From the NCBI GenBank assembly GCA_034509495.1, contig CM067519.1:22324103-22388102 (forward strand): DNA of 64,000 bases, read 5' to 3'. Below, in pieces: positions 34,030-45,854 of this stretch. The DNA is from Acestrorhynchus altus (taxonomy: Eukaryota; Chordata; Actinopteri; Characiformes; Acestrorhynchidae). Under the pieces are notes generated by a model. The model was not told the DNA's origin and ran no database searches. It was given only the letters and a program-made list of their open reading frames with translations. Made by a program: the position numbers and the translations under genes. Each line of letters begins with the position of its first letter. Within the stretch, counting starts at the first letter, position 1.

Positions 34030-34470
34030 GAGGTGATGTGATGCATTTAAGGGTTAATGGCCAGCTCTTCAAGACCTGTGTGACCCGTTGGCTCTCTCTC
34101 CCCTGCTCTATCCTCTCACTCGTCTGCCGACTCGCCCGCACTGTTTGCCAGATCATGGTCAGGCTGACTGGAGCACATTATGGAAATATGAAAGGATCCC
34201 ATTCGCTGTGGTTCACTGAGATTTTTATAAGCGTGTTCCCCGCCCTCACCCCCTCCCAGCCCCTTGTGCTGGATGCATTAACGCAGCCCATCTGAGAGGA
34301 CTCCTGTGTTTATTAGAGGAATATAATCATTTATGGCTGAATGAGCTTCAAACCCAGTAATGTGGACATTTGGCCGCGCTAGAATGAAATGGAAATTTGC
34401 CATGAACAGCACCTGATTATGGGGTGGGGGGGTGGTTGGGGGTGCTACTAATGTGTATTTTCTGAACCAC
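34030..34470. other. Non-repetitive block in intron 2, candidate enhancer
   Basis: About 440 bases of balanced sequence with GATGCATTAACG, TATAATCATTTATGG and ATGAAATGGAAATTTGCC stretches and no repeat motifs. This kind of texture is typical of conserved non-coding elements near neural genes; conservation is untested. Confidence 0.3.
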
Positions 34471-34884
34471 ACTCATGGTCCACCTTGACAGGAGGAAATG
34501 TGGTTAAAGTATAATCAAAAAAATAGATCATACTTCCTTGAAAATAGGCAGTGAAGTGTGTAAATGTGGCCATTATGATTTTACCTCAGGAGATACGTTT
34601 AGAAGGTGGTATTTTTTTCTCATTGTTTGAAGACGCAGTTTCTTCTCACATGTCACACTGTAGCATATTGTGATGGTATCACAACTAAAATAAGCCGCCA
34701 TTAGTAAATATAGTGCTAATTATATGATAAAGCCATAAGCCATGGGAGGCTGAAGCTGTTCTTAGGAAAAATTCCCCCACTTGTGATGAAATCAGTGTAA
34801 CACACAGTGTGTGCTTTTTTTTTTATAAAATGACAACAAAAATTAGGATTCACCAATTAAAGCAGCTAGTAACTAGTACAAACC

Positions 34885-35500
34885 TGTCATGTCATCAGCA
34901 AATTTATCAATGGTGCTGTGTCTGGCTTGCAGGCATGGGTGTACAAAGAGTACAGCAGTGGGCTGAGCACACGGTTCTGAGGGGCTCCAGTGTTGAGGGT
35001 CAGTGAGGAGGATGTGTTTCTAGCCATCCTCTCCACCTGCCGATGGCCCATAAGGAAGTTCAGGGTCCAGCTGCACAGGGAGATTTTCAGACCCAGTTCC
35101 CGGAGCTTCATATCGAGCCTTGGGAGACGGATGGTGCTGAATGCTGAACTGTAGTCCATGCACAGCATTCACAATGTGCGAGAGGGCAGTGTGCAGAGTT
35201 AGGGCAATTGCATTGTCAGTGGATCTGTTCTGCCTGTATGCGAATTGTAGTGGGTGCAGGGTGGCAGGCAGTGAAGAGCAGATGAAGTCTCTGACCAGCC
35301 TCTTAAAGCACTTGCTTATGACAGAGGTGACAGAGCAACCAGGCGGCGGTCATTTAAGCAACGGATGCTGGCTGTTTTCGGAACAGGGATGATGGTGGCC
35401 AGTTTGAAGCAGGCTGGCACGACTGAGACGGAGGGAGGGAGAGGTGTTGAAAATGTCTGCGAAGACGTCTGCTAACTGATCTGCAGGTTTGTTGTTTTAG
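34885..35500 (-). pseudogene. LINE reverse transcriptase fragment (Rex1/L2-like)
   Basis: The minus strand from about 35500 down reads as a non-LTR retrotransposon reverse transcriptase with frame breaks: FAYRQNRSTDNAIALTLHTA, then LCMDYSSAFSTI (RT box A, catalytic Asp present), LCSWTLNFLMGHRQV, TLNTGAPQNRVLSPLLYSLY (box B), and KFADD in a shifted frame at about 34890-34905 (box C). At least two frameshifts and a substitution in the usual GAPQG motif show it is dead. It is truncated on both sides. The wording of the motifs resembles Rex1/CR1/L2-type fish LINEs. Confidence 0.88.
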
Positions 35501-36129
35501 CTCTGACAGCTATTACCGCGTTCATTCACTGACGAAAACAAGCGTGCCAGGCTGAACAGCATAAAATGGGTATTAAAGTTTTCACACCTCATGTGAATTA
35601 GTCTGTTGAGGTCCTTTCCAAATCTCAGTGGACGAGGGGTCAGGGTGCATGGACGTTTCATGATTTTTTCTTCTGTCGGAAGTGGCCGCACTGGGGACTG
35701 TCTAATGCTATCAGTATGAAAAGTTCAGAGCCTTCAGTTCTTTTCATGCGGCTCCTGTAACACACCACCCGCAGCAATTAGCTCAGTTAAGACTCAAGGT
35801 AAGGCCACAGCTGACTGGATGTGGTCAAGAGAAGCACGGCGCAATGCCCTCTGGAGAGTCCATCTGACAGGAACCGAGCTGGAGAAGCCGAATCCTTGGA
35901 CATTTTCGACGACTCCCTGGTCGACACATAATGCAGTATTTAGCTGCCGTGTAATTCCCTACGTGCCCACTGTTCACAGCCTCTACACTGTGAAAAACAA
36001 AAACAGCTGTGTTTGAAGGAGTGGACGCTCAGTGTTCCACTGCAGTCATCTTCCAGACTCTGCTCTGGTTCTATGTATGTATTTTTTTTTTAATATTCTA
36101 CATAACCCTTTGCCTGAATAAAGGGTTCT

Positions 36130-36360
36130 TTATGTCATTGAATGGTTCTTCAACCCTAGACAGGGTGCTAGTCCATCGTAGGGCTCACACATACACACAC
36201 ACACACACACCGGAGTACCTGGAAACCGGAGTACCTGGAGGAAACCCACACAAACACAGGGAGAACATACAAACTCCACACAGAAATTTCCCAGGTCTGC
36301 CCAGGTCCTTCTTGCTGTGAGGCAACAGCACTATCCACTGCGCCACCATGCCGCCCATGC
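36130..36360 (-). mobile_element. tRNA-derived SINE copy
   Basis: On the minus strand the copy begins near 36360 with GGCGGCATGGTGGCGCAGTG; TGGCGCAGTGG at 36335-36345 is a good A box. GATAGTGCTGTTGCCTCACA and GCAAGAAGGACC follow, and then TTTCTGTGTGGAGTTTGTAT and GGGTTTCCTCCAGGTACTCC. The B box is degraded. A CA tract (36186-36210) and a duplicated CCGGAGTACCTGG sit in the tail. This SINE type is widespread in teleosts. Confidence 0.75.
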
Positions 36361-36385
36361 TGCCCATGCTACAATATGTTGCTTT

Positions 36386-36418
36386 CAATAAATAAATAAA
36401 ATAAAATAAAATAAAATA
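36386..36418. repeat. (AATA)n(AAATA)n microsatellite
   Basis: Short A-rich tetranucleotide and pentanucleotide run just past the SINE head. Confidence 0.85.
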
Positions 36419-36429
36419 TATAGTGTTTG

Positions 36430-37114
36430 TTTAATAAGGAACCGCTAACTTTTTTTTAGTGCAGCCCAGAAGTTCTGTCTGTTCCAGTGAGTGTCACATG
36501 GGTCTCAGCCCAGCAGTAATGTGACGCCTCAGAGGTTCACAGTGGTCATCGGAACTGAGGCCTGTTCGGCCCTTGGGGTGCATTCCGAGGTCCTGCTTTG
36601 TTAACTGCTGTCTTACAGTCCTCCTGAGTGTGTAGCTTATAGGTAGTGTTTTCTCAGCTGTCTGATATATTGTTATGGAGTTTTCTGGAAGAACAAAACC
36701 ACATCATCTGGTGTTTCATTTATATGGGTTTCATTGTTTAGCTCTTGTTATAGGAAAACATAACTCATGCAGACGTCAGTGATATCTGCGTCTGTATCTG
36801 ACACTGAACAAGCACGGCTCTTAAATGGTTAAGCTTCACTCTGAACACTCCTATTACCAGTTAAGCTAGATGCTTTTGGGAAAAGAGGCCTTGGTTAGTG
36901 TGTTAACTCATTAGCTCTTCTGAAGAGGCCTCTGTTACTCATTTGACATTGATTGCTATTTATGAATAATAAACCTTTTTGGAAGCACTCCCCCACATGC
37001 TCCAAAACTGCTGTGTTACTAAACGTGTTCCTAAGAGCCCACAGCCCCACGTTCATAATCATTACTCTCTAATTTTGCTTCCCTTCTCAGCTAATCTCTG
37101 TTTTTGTTTATCAG
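36430..37114. other. Intron 2 3' end, no gene seen
   Basis: Unique sequence leading to the exon 3 acceptor. TTTTTGTTTATCAG is the polypyrimidine tract and AG. Otherwise nothing is recognised. Confidence 0.5.
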
Positions 37115-37778
37115 TGGGAAGAAATCGGAGAAGTGGACGAAAACTACGCCCCCATTCACACCTATCAGGTGTGCAAGGTGATGGAGCACAACCAGAACAA
37201 CTGGCTACAGACGAACTGGATCCTAAATGAAGGTGCCCAGAGAGTGTTTGTAGAGCTCAAGTTCACCCTTAGGGACTGTAACAGTCTGCCTGGCGGTCTG
37301 GGCACCTGCAAGGAGACGTTTAACGTCTACTACTACGAGTCCAATGACGAGGACGGCAGGAATGTACACGAGAGCCAGTACACCAAAATCGACACCATTG
37401 CGGCCGATGAGAGCTTTACAGAGCTGGACCTTGGGGACAGGGTTATGAAGCTGAACACCGAGGTCAGGGATGTGGGACCGCTGACCAAGAAAGGTTTCTA
37501 CTTGGCCTTCCAGGACTTGGGTGCCTGCATCGCCCTTGTGTCCGTCCGTGTCTTTTACAAAAAATGTCCCTTCGTGGTGAGGAACCTGGCCCTCTTTCCG
37601 GATACTATAACTGGGTCGGATTCCTCGCAGCTCCTGGAGGTGTCAGGGACCTGCGTCAACAACTCGGTGGCCGATGAGCTTCCCAGAATGCACTGCAGTG
37701 CGGAGGGGGAATGGCTGGTGCCCATCGGGAGGTGCATGTGCCAGGCAGGCCATGAGGAAGTTAATGGCTCCTGTCAAG
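37115..37778 (+). CDS. epha5: epha5 exon 3: ephrin-binding domain and Cys-rich start
   Basis: This 664-nt exon encodes residues 53-273 in phase 0 and ends one base into codon 274. It holds most of the ephrin ligand-binding jelly-roll domain (about residues 31-203). Conserved landmarks are TYQVC (Cys72), FTLRDCNS (Cys107), GTCKETFN (Cys117), KIDTIAADESFTELDLGDR, GFYLAFQD and GACIALVSVRVFYKKC (Cys190, Cys203). After this come Cys232, 246, 259, 261 and 272 of the sushi-like/Cys-rich linker, with MHCSAEGEWLVPIG. N-glycosylation sequons are NNS at 234 and NGS at 269. The acceptor is TTTATCAG|TGG. The donor is CAAG|GTTGGT, weaker than the other two but required by the frame of exon 4. Confidence 0.96.
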
Positions 37779-38099
37779 GTTGGTGAACATCTTCATTATT
37801 ATGCAAATGCAAGTGCTGGCAAACGGGCGCTGTGTGTTTGACACGTCTCCTTGAACCGAGCCTGTGAATGTCATGGACTCTGATGAGTATCTAAGCCCTT
37901 TTGCGTTGGCCTGGGAGTGTGGTGACATTAAACCCACAATCTGCGCAAGATACTGGCTTAGCTTTAGCCCTATGTTATGGAATTTATGGGTCATTGAAAC
38001 AAAAAGATTTATACAGGTCATCAGAAGGACTTGAGCTGTGAGCAGGGCTTTGAAATAGTACAGATATTGAAAATGCAAACCAAAAATGAACAGGATTTT

Positions 38100-38820
38100 A
38101 AGTGAATAGAATCAAAAATTATAAAACTGAGTGGAATTTCTATCAATTTTAAGATCTGGTTAACCATTTATTAGGGAGGATCTAATAGGATTTGTGGAGC
38201 AGTGTTGATATGGGATAGTTTTCATGTACAAATCTGCCAATGGCAAAACAGATGCCAGCACATAAACATTTTTAAAGTTTACAAATTGGGACCAAAGATA
38301 CCTGAATCATTTTTATAATAAACTCTAATTTTGGTCTGACAATTTAATGCATAAAAATGAATAAGCTGCAATTATTTTAGTACCGTGGGACCAATATCAA
38401 AGTACCAAATTATTTTGCCCTTTTTTATAAACAATTATCTGCCAATATTGAAAGGATTCTGATATGAATCAGAGTCATTTTCATAGATTCTGATATTTAA
38501 ATTTATGTTCACTCTGAGCTTTTACTTTTTCATAATGTTCAGAACATCATTAATAAACAAGGGATACTGTTATGTTTAACCATCTGCGTCAATAGATTTC
38601 CCTTTTCGGATTGCAGCCATTATCACACAAAAATCGAGTGACAATTTCCAGGTAAGAAGCTGTTGTGAACACGTTCATCTCATTAATAGTTACATTTAAA
38701 AAGCAAATTCAGATTTCGTTTGTATTGAGCATCATGACTAATATCGTACCCCATACGTTAGGTGTTTCAGAGTGCATGAACACAAGTCAGCTTTGAATGA
38801 GGCTTAACCACATAACATGG
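38100..38820. other. Intron 3 AT-rich stretch, no feature seen
   Basis: AT-rich unique DNA after exon 3 without any recognised repeat or frame. Confidence 0.5.
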
Positions 38821-38824
38821 CTGT

Positions 38825-38980
38825 CCAATGAAAAGCCTGTATCTCCAAAATACAAAATCTCCAAAAATACAAGAAAGAAAAAAATGCTTTTATAATTAAA
38901 TGGAAGTTAATGTAAAATATTAAATTAATTCAAGTAATTTTAGAGGATTTCTATTCATCTATTAATCCAGAAATATTTAC
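38825..38980 (+). repeat. Family B dispersed repeat copy (diverged)
   Basis: CTGTATCTCCAAAATACAAA with AAATGGAAGTTAATGTAAAA and a GATTTCTATTCATCTATTAA stretch in the same order as other family B copies. Confidence 0.45.
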
Positions 38981-39769
38981 ACAGTGTACAGAGCAGAAAC
39001 AGGGTTCAAACCTGCAGAAATGTCATTATTCACCCAAGCCATTTTGTTGCTGGTTGTCTTTTTGTTGTCTATTTGGAAACACATTGATATAGTAGGTTTA
39101 ACCACTAATAATTTAGCCAATATCTGTGTTTATTTCACTGTATTTTACCAAACAATGCTTCTAGTTCTTTTATTTGACTCTGTGTCTCTGATTCTGAGGT
39201 CCACTGTGGGTCAGTGGTTGGAGGCAGTGCTGAAAATGGCATTGGGGGGTTGGGGTTGGGGGGGGGGTGATGAAGCTGCTATCTAACAGCTGGCAGAGGG
39301 CGGGATGACTCTTGTGATGAATCATCTACTCTGGACAGCACAATAGACCAGACCTCACCGCAGCCTACTTTGTTTTCGGCTGCATCCAGCACTGCGGCCA
39401 ACAAAAGACTTCACCGTTGTTAGGGCTTCAGCTGTATTGCTGAGTTTGAGTGATGTTGGAAACTGAGAAATATGACTGATAAGTCAATTAAGTGGTATTT
39501 AGGAGTGGGAAACCTGGAATTGTAGATGATACAGTAGATGATGTGATGTGCAGTGCAATATTTTATATTTTCCTTTGGGAAATATAGGCAAACTTTCCTG
39601 TGAATCCTCTTATTTACAGTAGGTGTAATATTAGCTGACTAATCGAATAATTCCGTTTGATATTTCATTGTGTTTGTGGACAAATGAGTATTGTTTTGGA
39701 AATGGAAAGACAAGATATTCAGAGTGTCATGTGATTAGTGTGCAGCACCCAAAAGGAGATTTTAAAAAA

Positions 39770-39796
39770 TTATTAATTAATTAATTAATTAATTTA

Positions 39797-39861
<65 letters not shown>
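39770..39861. repeat. (TTAA)n(ATCT)n compound microsatellite
   Basis: Five TTAA units followed by about 15 ATCT units, then a GATATTAT/GATATGAT quasi-repeat at 39984-40023. Confidence 0.95.
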
Positions 39862-40159
39862 GAGTTTCATTTACGTTGGTTGTGTGAAAATATTTAATAA
39901 TTGAAGTAATTTTAATATTGTTTTGTGTTGATTCTCAAAATCACAGAAGTGACTTTTAACTATTTGACTTTTATTTTACTCAGATATTATGATATTATGA
40001 TATGATGATATGATGATATGATGGTCTGTTTCTCTACTACAGCAGTTTTACTAATTTCACTTGCCTACAGCTGAATATACTGAAATGTAACTCCTGTACA
40101 GTGATATGTTCATGCACTGCACAGCTCTAGTGTTTACCAGGTAAACAATGTGTGACACC

Positions 40160-40650
40160 CCTTTTAATCAATCCATCCTGCTAGTTTAAGTTGCACCCTT
40201 TGCTGGACACATAGCGTATCTAATCCCTGTAGAGAAGTATTGCCAATAGAATAGGACTCTCTGGAGCAGATCAAATCTAATCATCTCAAAATGTACTAGT
40301 ATAGTGCTTTTTACAATGGATGTCACACAGCAGCTCTAATACGCTGGTGTACTGAAGTGATGATAGTCTGAAGGTGGACATTATAGTAACAGTAGCAGCT
40401 CATTAGGTTCTGTGTAAATTTCTACATAGTTAGTAATGGCAGGTGGGAAACTAGTCCAGGGAAGTGTGAGAAACTAGTCAAGGTCCAGTAGCCGGAAGGT
40501 GGGCAGCCATTGGGAAGTGGTGGCCGGGGAGCTTGGGGTCCTTCTCTTGAAACTTTTGGCAGCATACCTAGTGCCAGGTATGTGCTAGAGGGGTATAAAG
40601 CACCCCCCACCCCAGCATCGAGCTGTAGAGCAGTGGAATGATGGAGCTCC
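40160..40650. repeat. Family C repeat copy, long version
   Basis: The left part (CCTGTAGAGAAGTATTGCCA then ATAGAATAGGACTCTCTGGA) matches 3045-3095. The right part (GGGGTATAAAGCACCCCCCA ... GAGCTGTAGAGCAGTGGAA) is the reverse of 14197-14245 and 44056-44100. It therefore links both halves of the family, with about 300 bases of private sequence between. Confidence 0.6.
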
Positions 40651-40659
40651 ATCACATAC

Positions 40660-41680
40660 TTTTTGGAAGCAGTTCAAGAACTAGAGTTCTTTTGGTGGAA
40701 AAGGCCTGTAAAACGCAGGATAAAATCTTTTAAACATGCTCGATTTCAGAAGAATCAGTGAGCAGTACCAATAATTTTGTCCATAAGGTTTATATACACG
40801 CTTGTCATGAACACTCGAATGCAGCGTAAGGTGTCTCCAAACATCTCCAAACGTATTCGTTCAGTAGGGATCTTCATATCTTGACGGAAGATCTCCTGAG
40901 TTTATTGAGAAAGTTCTGACTCGGTTTGAGTCCTTATTTTTAGAAGGGCTTGCTCTGTTCCTGTCTCGCCCCCAGACAGTTCAGCAGCGATGTCTGCTTC
41001 TGTCTCCTGTTTGGAAAACATCATCATCGGCTTTTGGAGGGTTGCCGTTCTATTTTCAGAAGCAGTTGCAATATGCAAAAGACTTCTGCTCAGTTTTTAC
41101 TGCACACAGACATCCTCGTTGACCTCTCCACTGAGCACTACCTTTCCTGTACCGGGAACTTGTCAGCATTGATTGAGACGTCGTCTCTCAGATCTTTGCA
41201 TCAACCCGTTTCTAAACTCTTCCCCCGCCACAGTCTTTATTTGCGGAGTGATTCCCTCGCGAGTTGCCGTCACTCCTTGTGTTTCATACAGATGCTTCAC
41301 ACGGTACAAAGTTAACTTTGTTTCCCCCCATGTTGCTGCGTGTCTGGAGCGGGTAAATACAGTACATCCTCATTTCCGTTTCTATGGCAACCCCCAGACT
41401 TCTCCTCCTCGGCTTTTTGACATACAGAGGTCTTTTTTTTACATTTTCCCCTCTGTGAGCGAGTCACAGTGCAGGAGGATGAAAGTAAGGTTTAGAGGCT
41501 TTTTTTTCCCTCACTTTTTCGCAGCAGATGAGCTCCTTCCCTCTACTTCCCTCTCTTCTCATCTTCCCTTAGACACGACCGAGGCCTCGGAATGTTTTCT
41601 TTTCACAGGTCAGGAACTGGAGCGACATTTGAGGAGCAAATCCAGTAGTAGCAGCAGAGAGGTCCAGTAGTTCACACTGC
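40660..41680. other. Intron 3 stretch, no gene supported
   Basis: Balanced unique DNA with frames of 121 and 165 codons (40950-41315, 41173-41670). They are Ser/Cys/His-rich, lack domains, conserved motifs and splice support, and overlap each other. I treat them as chance. Confidence 0.35.
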
Positions 41681-41689
41681 AGAGTTTCT

Positions 41690-41699
41690 GTTATTCCCC

Positions 41700-41746
<47 letters not shown>

Positions 41747-41920
41747 CTGCCTGCGGTTTGATCGGCCGCAGTAATTCAGCAGTGCCCTTAATTCAGGCTT
41801 TTCCTCGAGACACTGGTAGAGGATCAGAGCTGGATCTGCTCACTGCTCCGTAAGATGACGAAACTAAAGCAATTGACTTCAGTCTGTTACAGAGAGCCAT
41901 GCAGCTAAATCTCTCTCTTT

Positions 41921-41961
<41 letters not shown>

Positions 41962-42021
41962 CTCTTCCTCTGTTTTTTCTTACTATTTTTCTATCTTCTC
42001 CTTCCTGACTCTGTCTCTGCA

Positions 42022-42058
<37 letters not shown>

Positions 42059-42476
42059 TTATTTCATTGCCTGTTTTTTCCCTCTCTCCTTATATCATTA
42101 TCCCTTTTTCTGTCTCCTTTTTATCTGCCTTTGTCTCATTGTGTCTTTTTCAGTCTCATCTCTCTGTGTTTCTCATTCTTTCTTGATCTCTTGATCTCTT
42201 TTTCTGCCTAATTCTCTCACTCTTTATGTTAGTCATTCTGCCCCCTCTCTCTCTTTCTCTCTCTATCTCTCTCTGTCTGTAAATTAGTTCAAGATATGTC
42301 TGTCTTTTTTTTCTGTCTTGTTCTCTGTTTTTATCTCACTATCTTATTCTTTTCTTCCACGGCGAGACTTTTCTCTCTTTCATTTTGCTGTAAAATAATT
42401 CTATCAATTATTTCTTGCTATCTATTTTGTCTTCTACTTTTTTCTGTCTCTTTTTTTTTATCTCTGATTTACAGTT

Positions 42477-42524
<48 letters not shown>

Positions 42525-42592
42525 GTTTTGTTCAGGATATCAAAATTTATATTACACACATTCTCTTTTTTCTCCATGTTTCACTCTCTCTC

Positions 42593-42644
<52 letters not shown>

Positions 42645-42660
42645 TCTCTCCTATAGAACT
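41690..42660. repeat. CT-rich tract of about 1 kb with five (CT)n blocks
   Basis: Blocks of pure CT occur at about 41703-41743, 41928-41957, 42029-42055, 42480-42522 and 42584-42655. Between them the + strand stays pyrimidine-rich (TTTCTGTCTC-type words). Ser-Leu frames over it are artefacts. The tract could form triplex DNA. Confidence 0.93.
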
Positions 42661-43037
42661 AATACAGGTAAAAGCAGCAACAACAATAAAGATAAATATA
42701 TAGTATTACATTCTGCTGTTCATTGCTGTGACTATTTCTGTCTGTCGTATGTACAACACCCCAGCAGGGTCTCATTCTTTATTCTGCCACTACTTAATCA
42801 TTTATCCTCCAGTGCTACATCAGGTATTTCTCTTTCTTCTGCGAGTCACACTGGTGATCAGACTCTCCCCCACTGGAAGCTTTAGGCTATAATGATGGCT
42901 GGGACTGAGGGATAGAGAGAGAAGGATGGCAGAGAAGAAGCGAGAGGTGCACGCTCCAACGATGGGGCAGAGCAGCAGGGAATCTGTGGAGAGGAAAAGA
43001 GGTAGCGTTCAGGTCCCATGGATATAAACGCTATGGA

Positions 43038-43092
43038 CCTTTCCTCTCCTCCTCCTCCTCCTCCTCTTCTTCCTCCTCTTTTCCTCTCCTCA
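43038..43092. repeat. (TCC)n pyrimidine tract
   Basis: TCC units with TCT interruptions. It continues the CT-rich character of the previous kilobase. Confidence 0.9.
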
Positions 43093-43099
43093 GATTGCT

Positions 43100-43840
43100 C
43101 CTTTTGTCTGCCTCCTGAGTCGGCGCTTTGCGATAAGACTCCCGTTTTTTTTTCCCCCGCCAGAGCGCAGTGTGATATTTATGTGTGAATTAATTTCCAT
43201 TGAGCTGTCCTGAGGGAGCACACTGTTGGCCCTGCTGCACCGCACTGGAAGCCTTTTCTTTTCTTTTTTTTCTTCGTTGTGTGGTTGCCCAGGTTGCCCG
43301 CAGACAAGGCAGCAATGCGTTGAGAATGCATTTAGTGCTATTGTCTGGGGGGTAAAGGGCCTCCGTTCAGCAGGAGAGCACTACACTCCTCAGCGTAATG
43401 AGACGAACAAACAGAAGGTGTGCTCACGCTGCCAATCCTTATTCAGGAAGATTGTGGCACGTAATTATAAAATGACTGTAAACACGACACCACAACTCAC
43501 CTGAGAGGCTAAAGAAAGACGCTGCGAGCTCCTGAGGGAGGTCTCCTGAATATATCCTGGCTTGTCACTCCAACAAGGACAGTTTAATTATGGGAGGAGA
43601 GGAAATCTCCATGATGAGGGCGATGATGATGATGCAGGTGACAGTTTAAATTGTGTAGAATCACAGAGGAATACAAAGGCAATTCCAGAGGAGAGTAAAT
43701 GTGTACGTTTTAAATTCTGCTCCGACCTCGTCTGATTAATAAAACCCGTCTCTCTTTCATGTAGGAAAAATGGACGTCTGTCTACAGCTATGAAACAATG
43801 GATTTGGGGCTGGAATGTCCCTGACACATACTGGGTATAG
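43100..43840. other. Intron 3 stretch, no gene seen
   Basis: Balanced unique sequence. Frames at 43226-43504 and 43588-43827 have no recognised domain. Possibly regulatory, unsupported. Confidence 0.35.
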
Positions 43841-43984
43841 TGGTGTTCTTATATTCAGCACCTTATATTGAGCACTAATATAAGGTGGAACAATTCATTG
43901 TACACAATTTTGTTCTAGATTGTACTAGATAGGTGTGCTGATTTGATTGCATTCACCGACAAGTGAGATAGTGAGGTCAGGTTC

Positions 43985-44230
43985 TTGGATGATCACCACC
44001 CTATCCCAGGTCATCCAAAAAGTACTGACTGGTGCACCATCATTTCAGAGAACACAATTCCACTGCTCTACAGCTCAATGCTGGGGGCTTTATACCCCGG
44101 TAGCCTGTGCCTGGCTTGGTGGTAATAGACTCATTATATGCTCCAGAGTGCCATAATCTATTGACAATACTCCTCTACAGTGACTTGGCACACTATGTGT
44201 GCATTTGCACATCTGTGTTAGCAATGTAAA
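43985..44230. repeat. Family C repeat copy
   Basis: AATTCCACTGCTCTACAGCT then CAATGCTGGGGGCTTTATAC, followed by CTATTGACAATACTCCTCTA and TGTGTGCATTTGCACATCTG. Orientation is as at 14.1 kb and opposite to 2.96 and 40.2 kb. Confidence 0.65.
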
Positions 44231-44234
44231 TAAA

Positions 44235-44525
44235 AAAAAAGGAATATCTTCATTTTTTTATGTATGTTTCAATATTATTTCTTCTCAGGAAAGGAATTGA
44301 ACACCGAACAAAGAAAGAGAATAAACAGTAAACATGCACTGGAAGCTCCTTTTTCCTTTAAACTGGGATTTAATTCAATTGGAAGTGAATTGTTTGTTAT
44401 GATATGCGTATCATGTCTGAATGTTACTCTGATCCTGAGATTTGAAGCCTTGAAAATGGCATGCAACTGCACCTCTCGGGTTCTAAGGTTACAGAACCAT
44501 TTGTAGAACCTTTATTGTTAAGAGT
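44235..44525 (+). repeat. Family A copy with family E end
   Basis: The core CAGTAAACATGCACTGGAAG lies at about 44325, followed by AAACTGGGATTTAATTCAAT and TTACTCTGATCCTGAGATTT. It merges into AGAACCTTTATTGTTAAGAG, an end motif of family E, at about 44504-44523. It directly abuts the family C copy. Confidence 0.6.
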
Positions 44526-44529
44526 ATTG

Positions 44530-45850
44530 AAGCCATTGAATGCATGTTCTACGTTGCACCCTCTTAATGTGCCTTCTGTACGTTCATCTGGTGCTCTCTC
44601 TACAGAACCCTGATGCCTGGAAAATGATCCTTGTGTCCATAGACGCCTTTTAATGTTTCCGTTTTTATGGTCCTGTCTGTTTTGGATGAAGGCCATGCTA
44701 GTGTCTGTTGATGAGGATGTGAATTGGCTCCATCCAAGCATGCTTTCATCTGCCCTTTCAGGAATATAGGTCACTCCTCTTCTGAGTGGCCAGCTCTCTG
44801 TCCCAAGGGGACGGATTCAGCCTTTCTGTTTATGGCGAAACAAGCTCTAAGTTTATCCACAGATGTTGTAAATCAGATGTCTGATTAGAACTGAGTTTCA
44901 GGGTATTTTCAGGAGCCCGGTTTGTGCATTTCTACATGCAGTTTGTGTAAATGTATGATGAAATAAATGGCCGATAGATCTTTAAAAACTGATAAACAAA
45001 GAATATGAAGAAAAAGCTCATGTAGGTTTAAATTGAACATGCGTTTGGCCATTACTTGTGTTTCCATAGCAACCTCATTCATGAGTTTTGACAGTAATTG
45101 AACAGACAATTCTCCAGATTCACCCTGAAGACTCCTTCTGTCACATAAAAGTAACTGAAAAGTAGGTTTTTACACTAATCATATAAATAATAAACAATCA
45201 AATAAGAGAGATAGCCTCACAAGGTGTATGTATGTATGATAATGTCGTCTTTATAGGTGATGAAGGTTGCACTCGATGTAGATTCATTTTCCTGATGACT
45301 TGGACATCAGTAATCTCAGTGCTAGAGTGGATGAACATGCAGGGCTATTTCCCACCTGATGTGATGACGAAGCACAAGACTTGCTGTTTGCAAGCTGATG
45401 GGGAACCAGAATTGCTTAAAATGCCACTTAGTGCACATTTAGCCATTAGCAGTTAGAGGACTACACGACTAAAGCGATGAATGTCATTTGCAGAGACTGA
45501 AAATGCCAGCCAGTGCAGATGGGCAGCGATGGGCAGAGCTAAGTGCCAGACTGCTGTTTTGGCAGGGGTGTGTGACAGAAAATGAGAGAGAGAACGGGTG
45601 AAATGAGTGGAATATTGCTTGACTAGAATGGATGTAGAGGTAGGTGCGGTAATGATACCTATCGTTCTTGGGATAAATGGACTCACAACGTGCTTCTGTG
45701 AGTGGATCATGAATGTCAGCAATGCTGGACTCTGAATAACAAAACCAGTGGAATCAAAAGCTAGTTAGTTCATCACAAAGTGAAATAATAATAGAATATA
45801 AGTATAAATGTACAAAATATATAAATGTTCTTGAATACATACACTTACAG
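44530..45850. other. Intron 3 stretch, no gene seen
   Basis: Unique DNA with short unsupported frames on both strands. No repeat family or motif recognised. Confidence 0.4.
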
Positions 45851-45854
45851 ACTA

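Larger units (their letters stand above)
26066..37114 (+). other. epha5 intron 2
   Basis: An 11.0-kb intron separating exons 2 and 3. It carries GA, AAT, CT, ATT and AT microsatellites, family B repeat copies, the 36-bp minisatellite, a decayed LINE reverse-transcriptase fragment and a SINE copy. Calm blocks at 27640-28450 and 34030-34470 hold no repeat I recognise. Open frames here are short, unsupported by codon pattern or homology, and are best read as chance. Confidence 0.88.

Noticed and set aside
41173..41670. 165-codon frame in intron 3
   Set aside because: No domain, no Eph similarity and no splice logic. The exon 3-4 phases join without it, and it overlaps another frame.
42296..42885. 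Ser/Leu-rich frames of 135-156 codons
   Set aside because: Translations of the CT tract.
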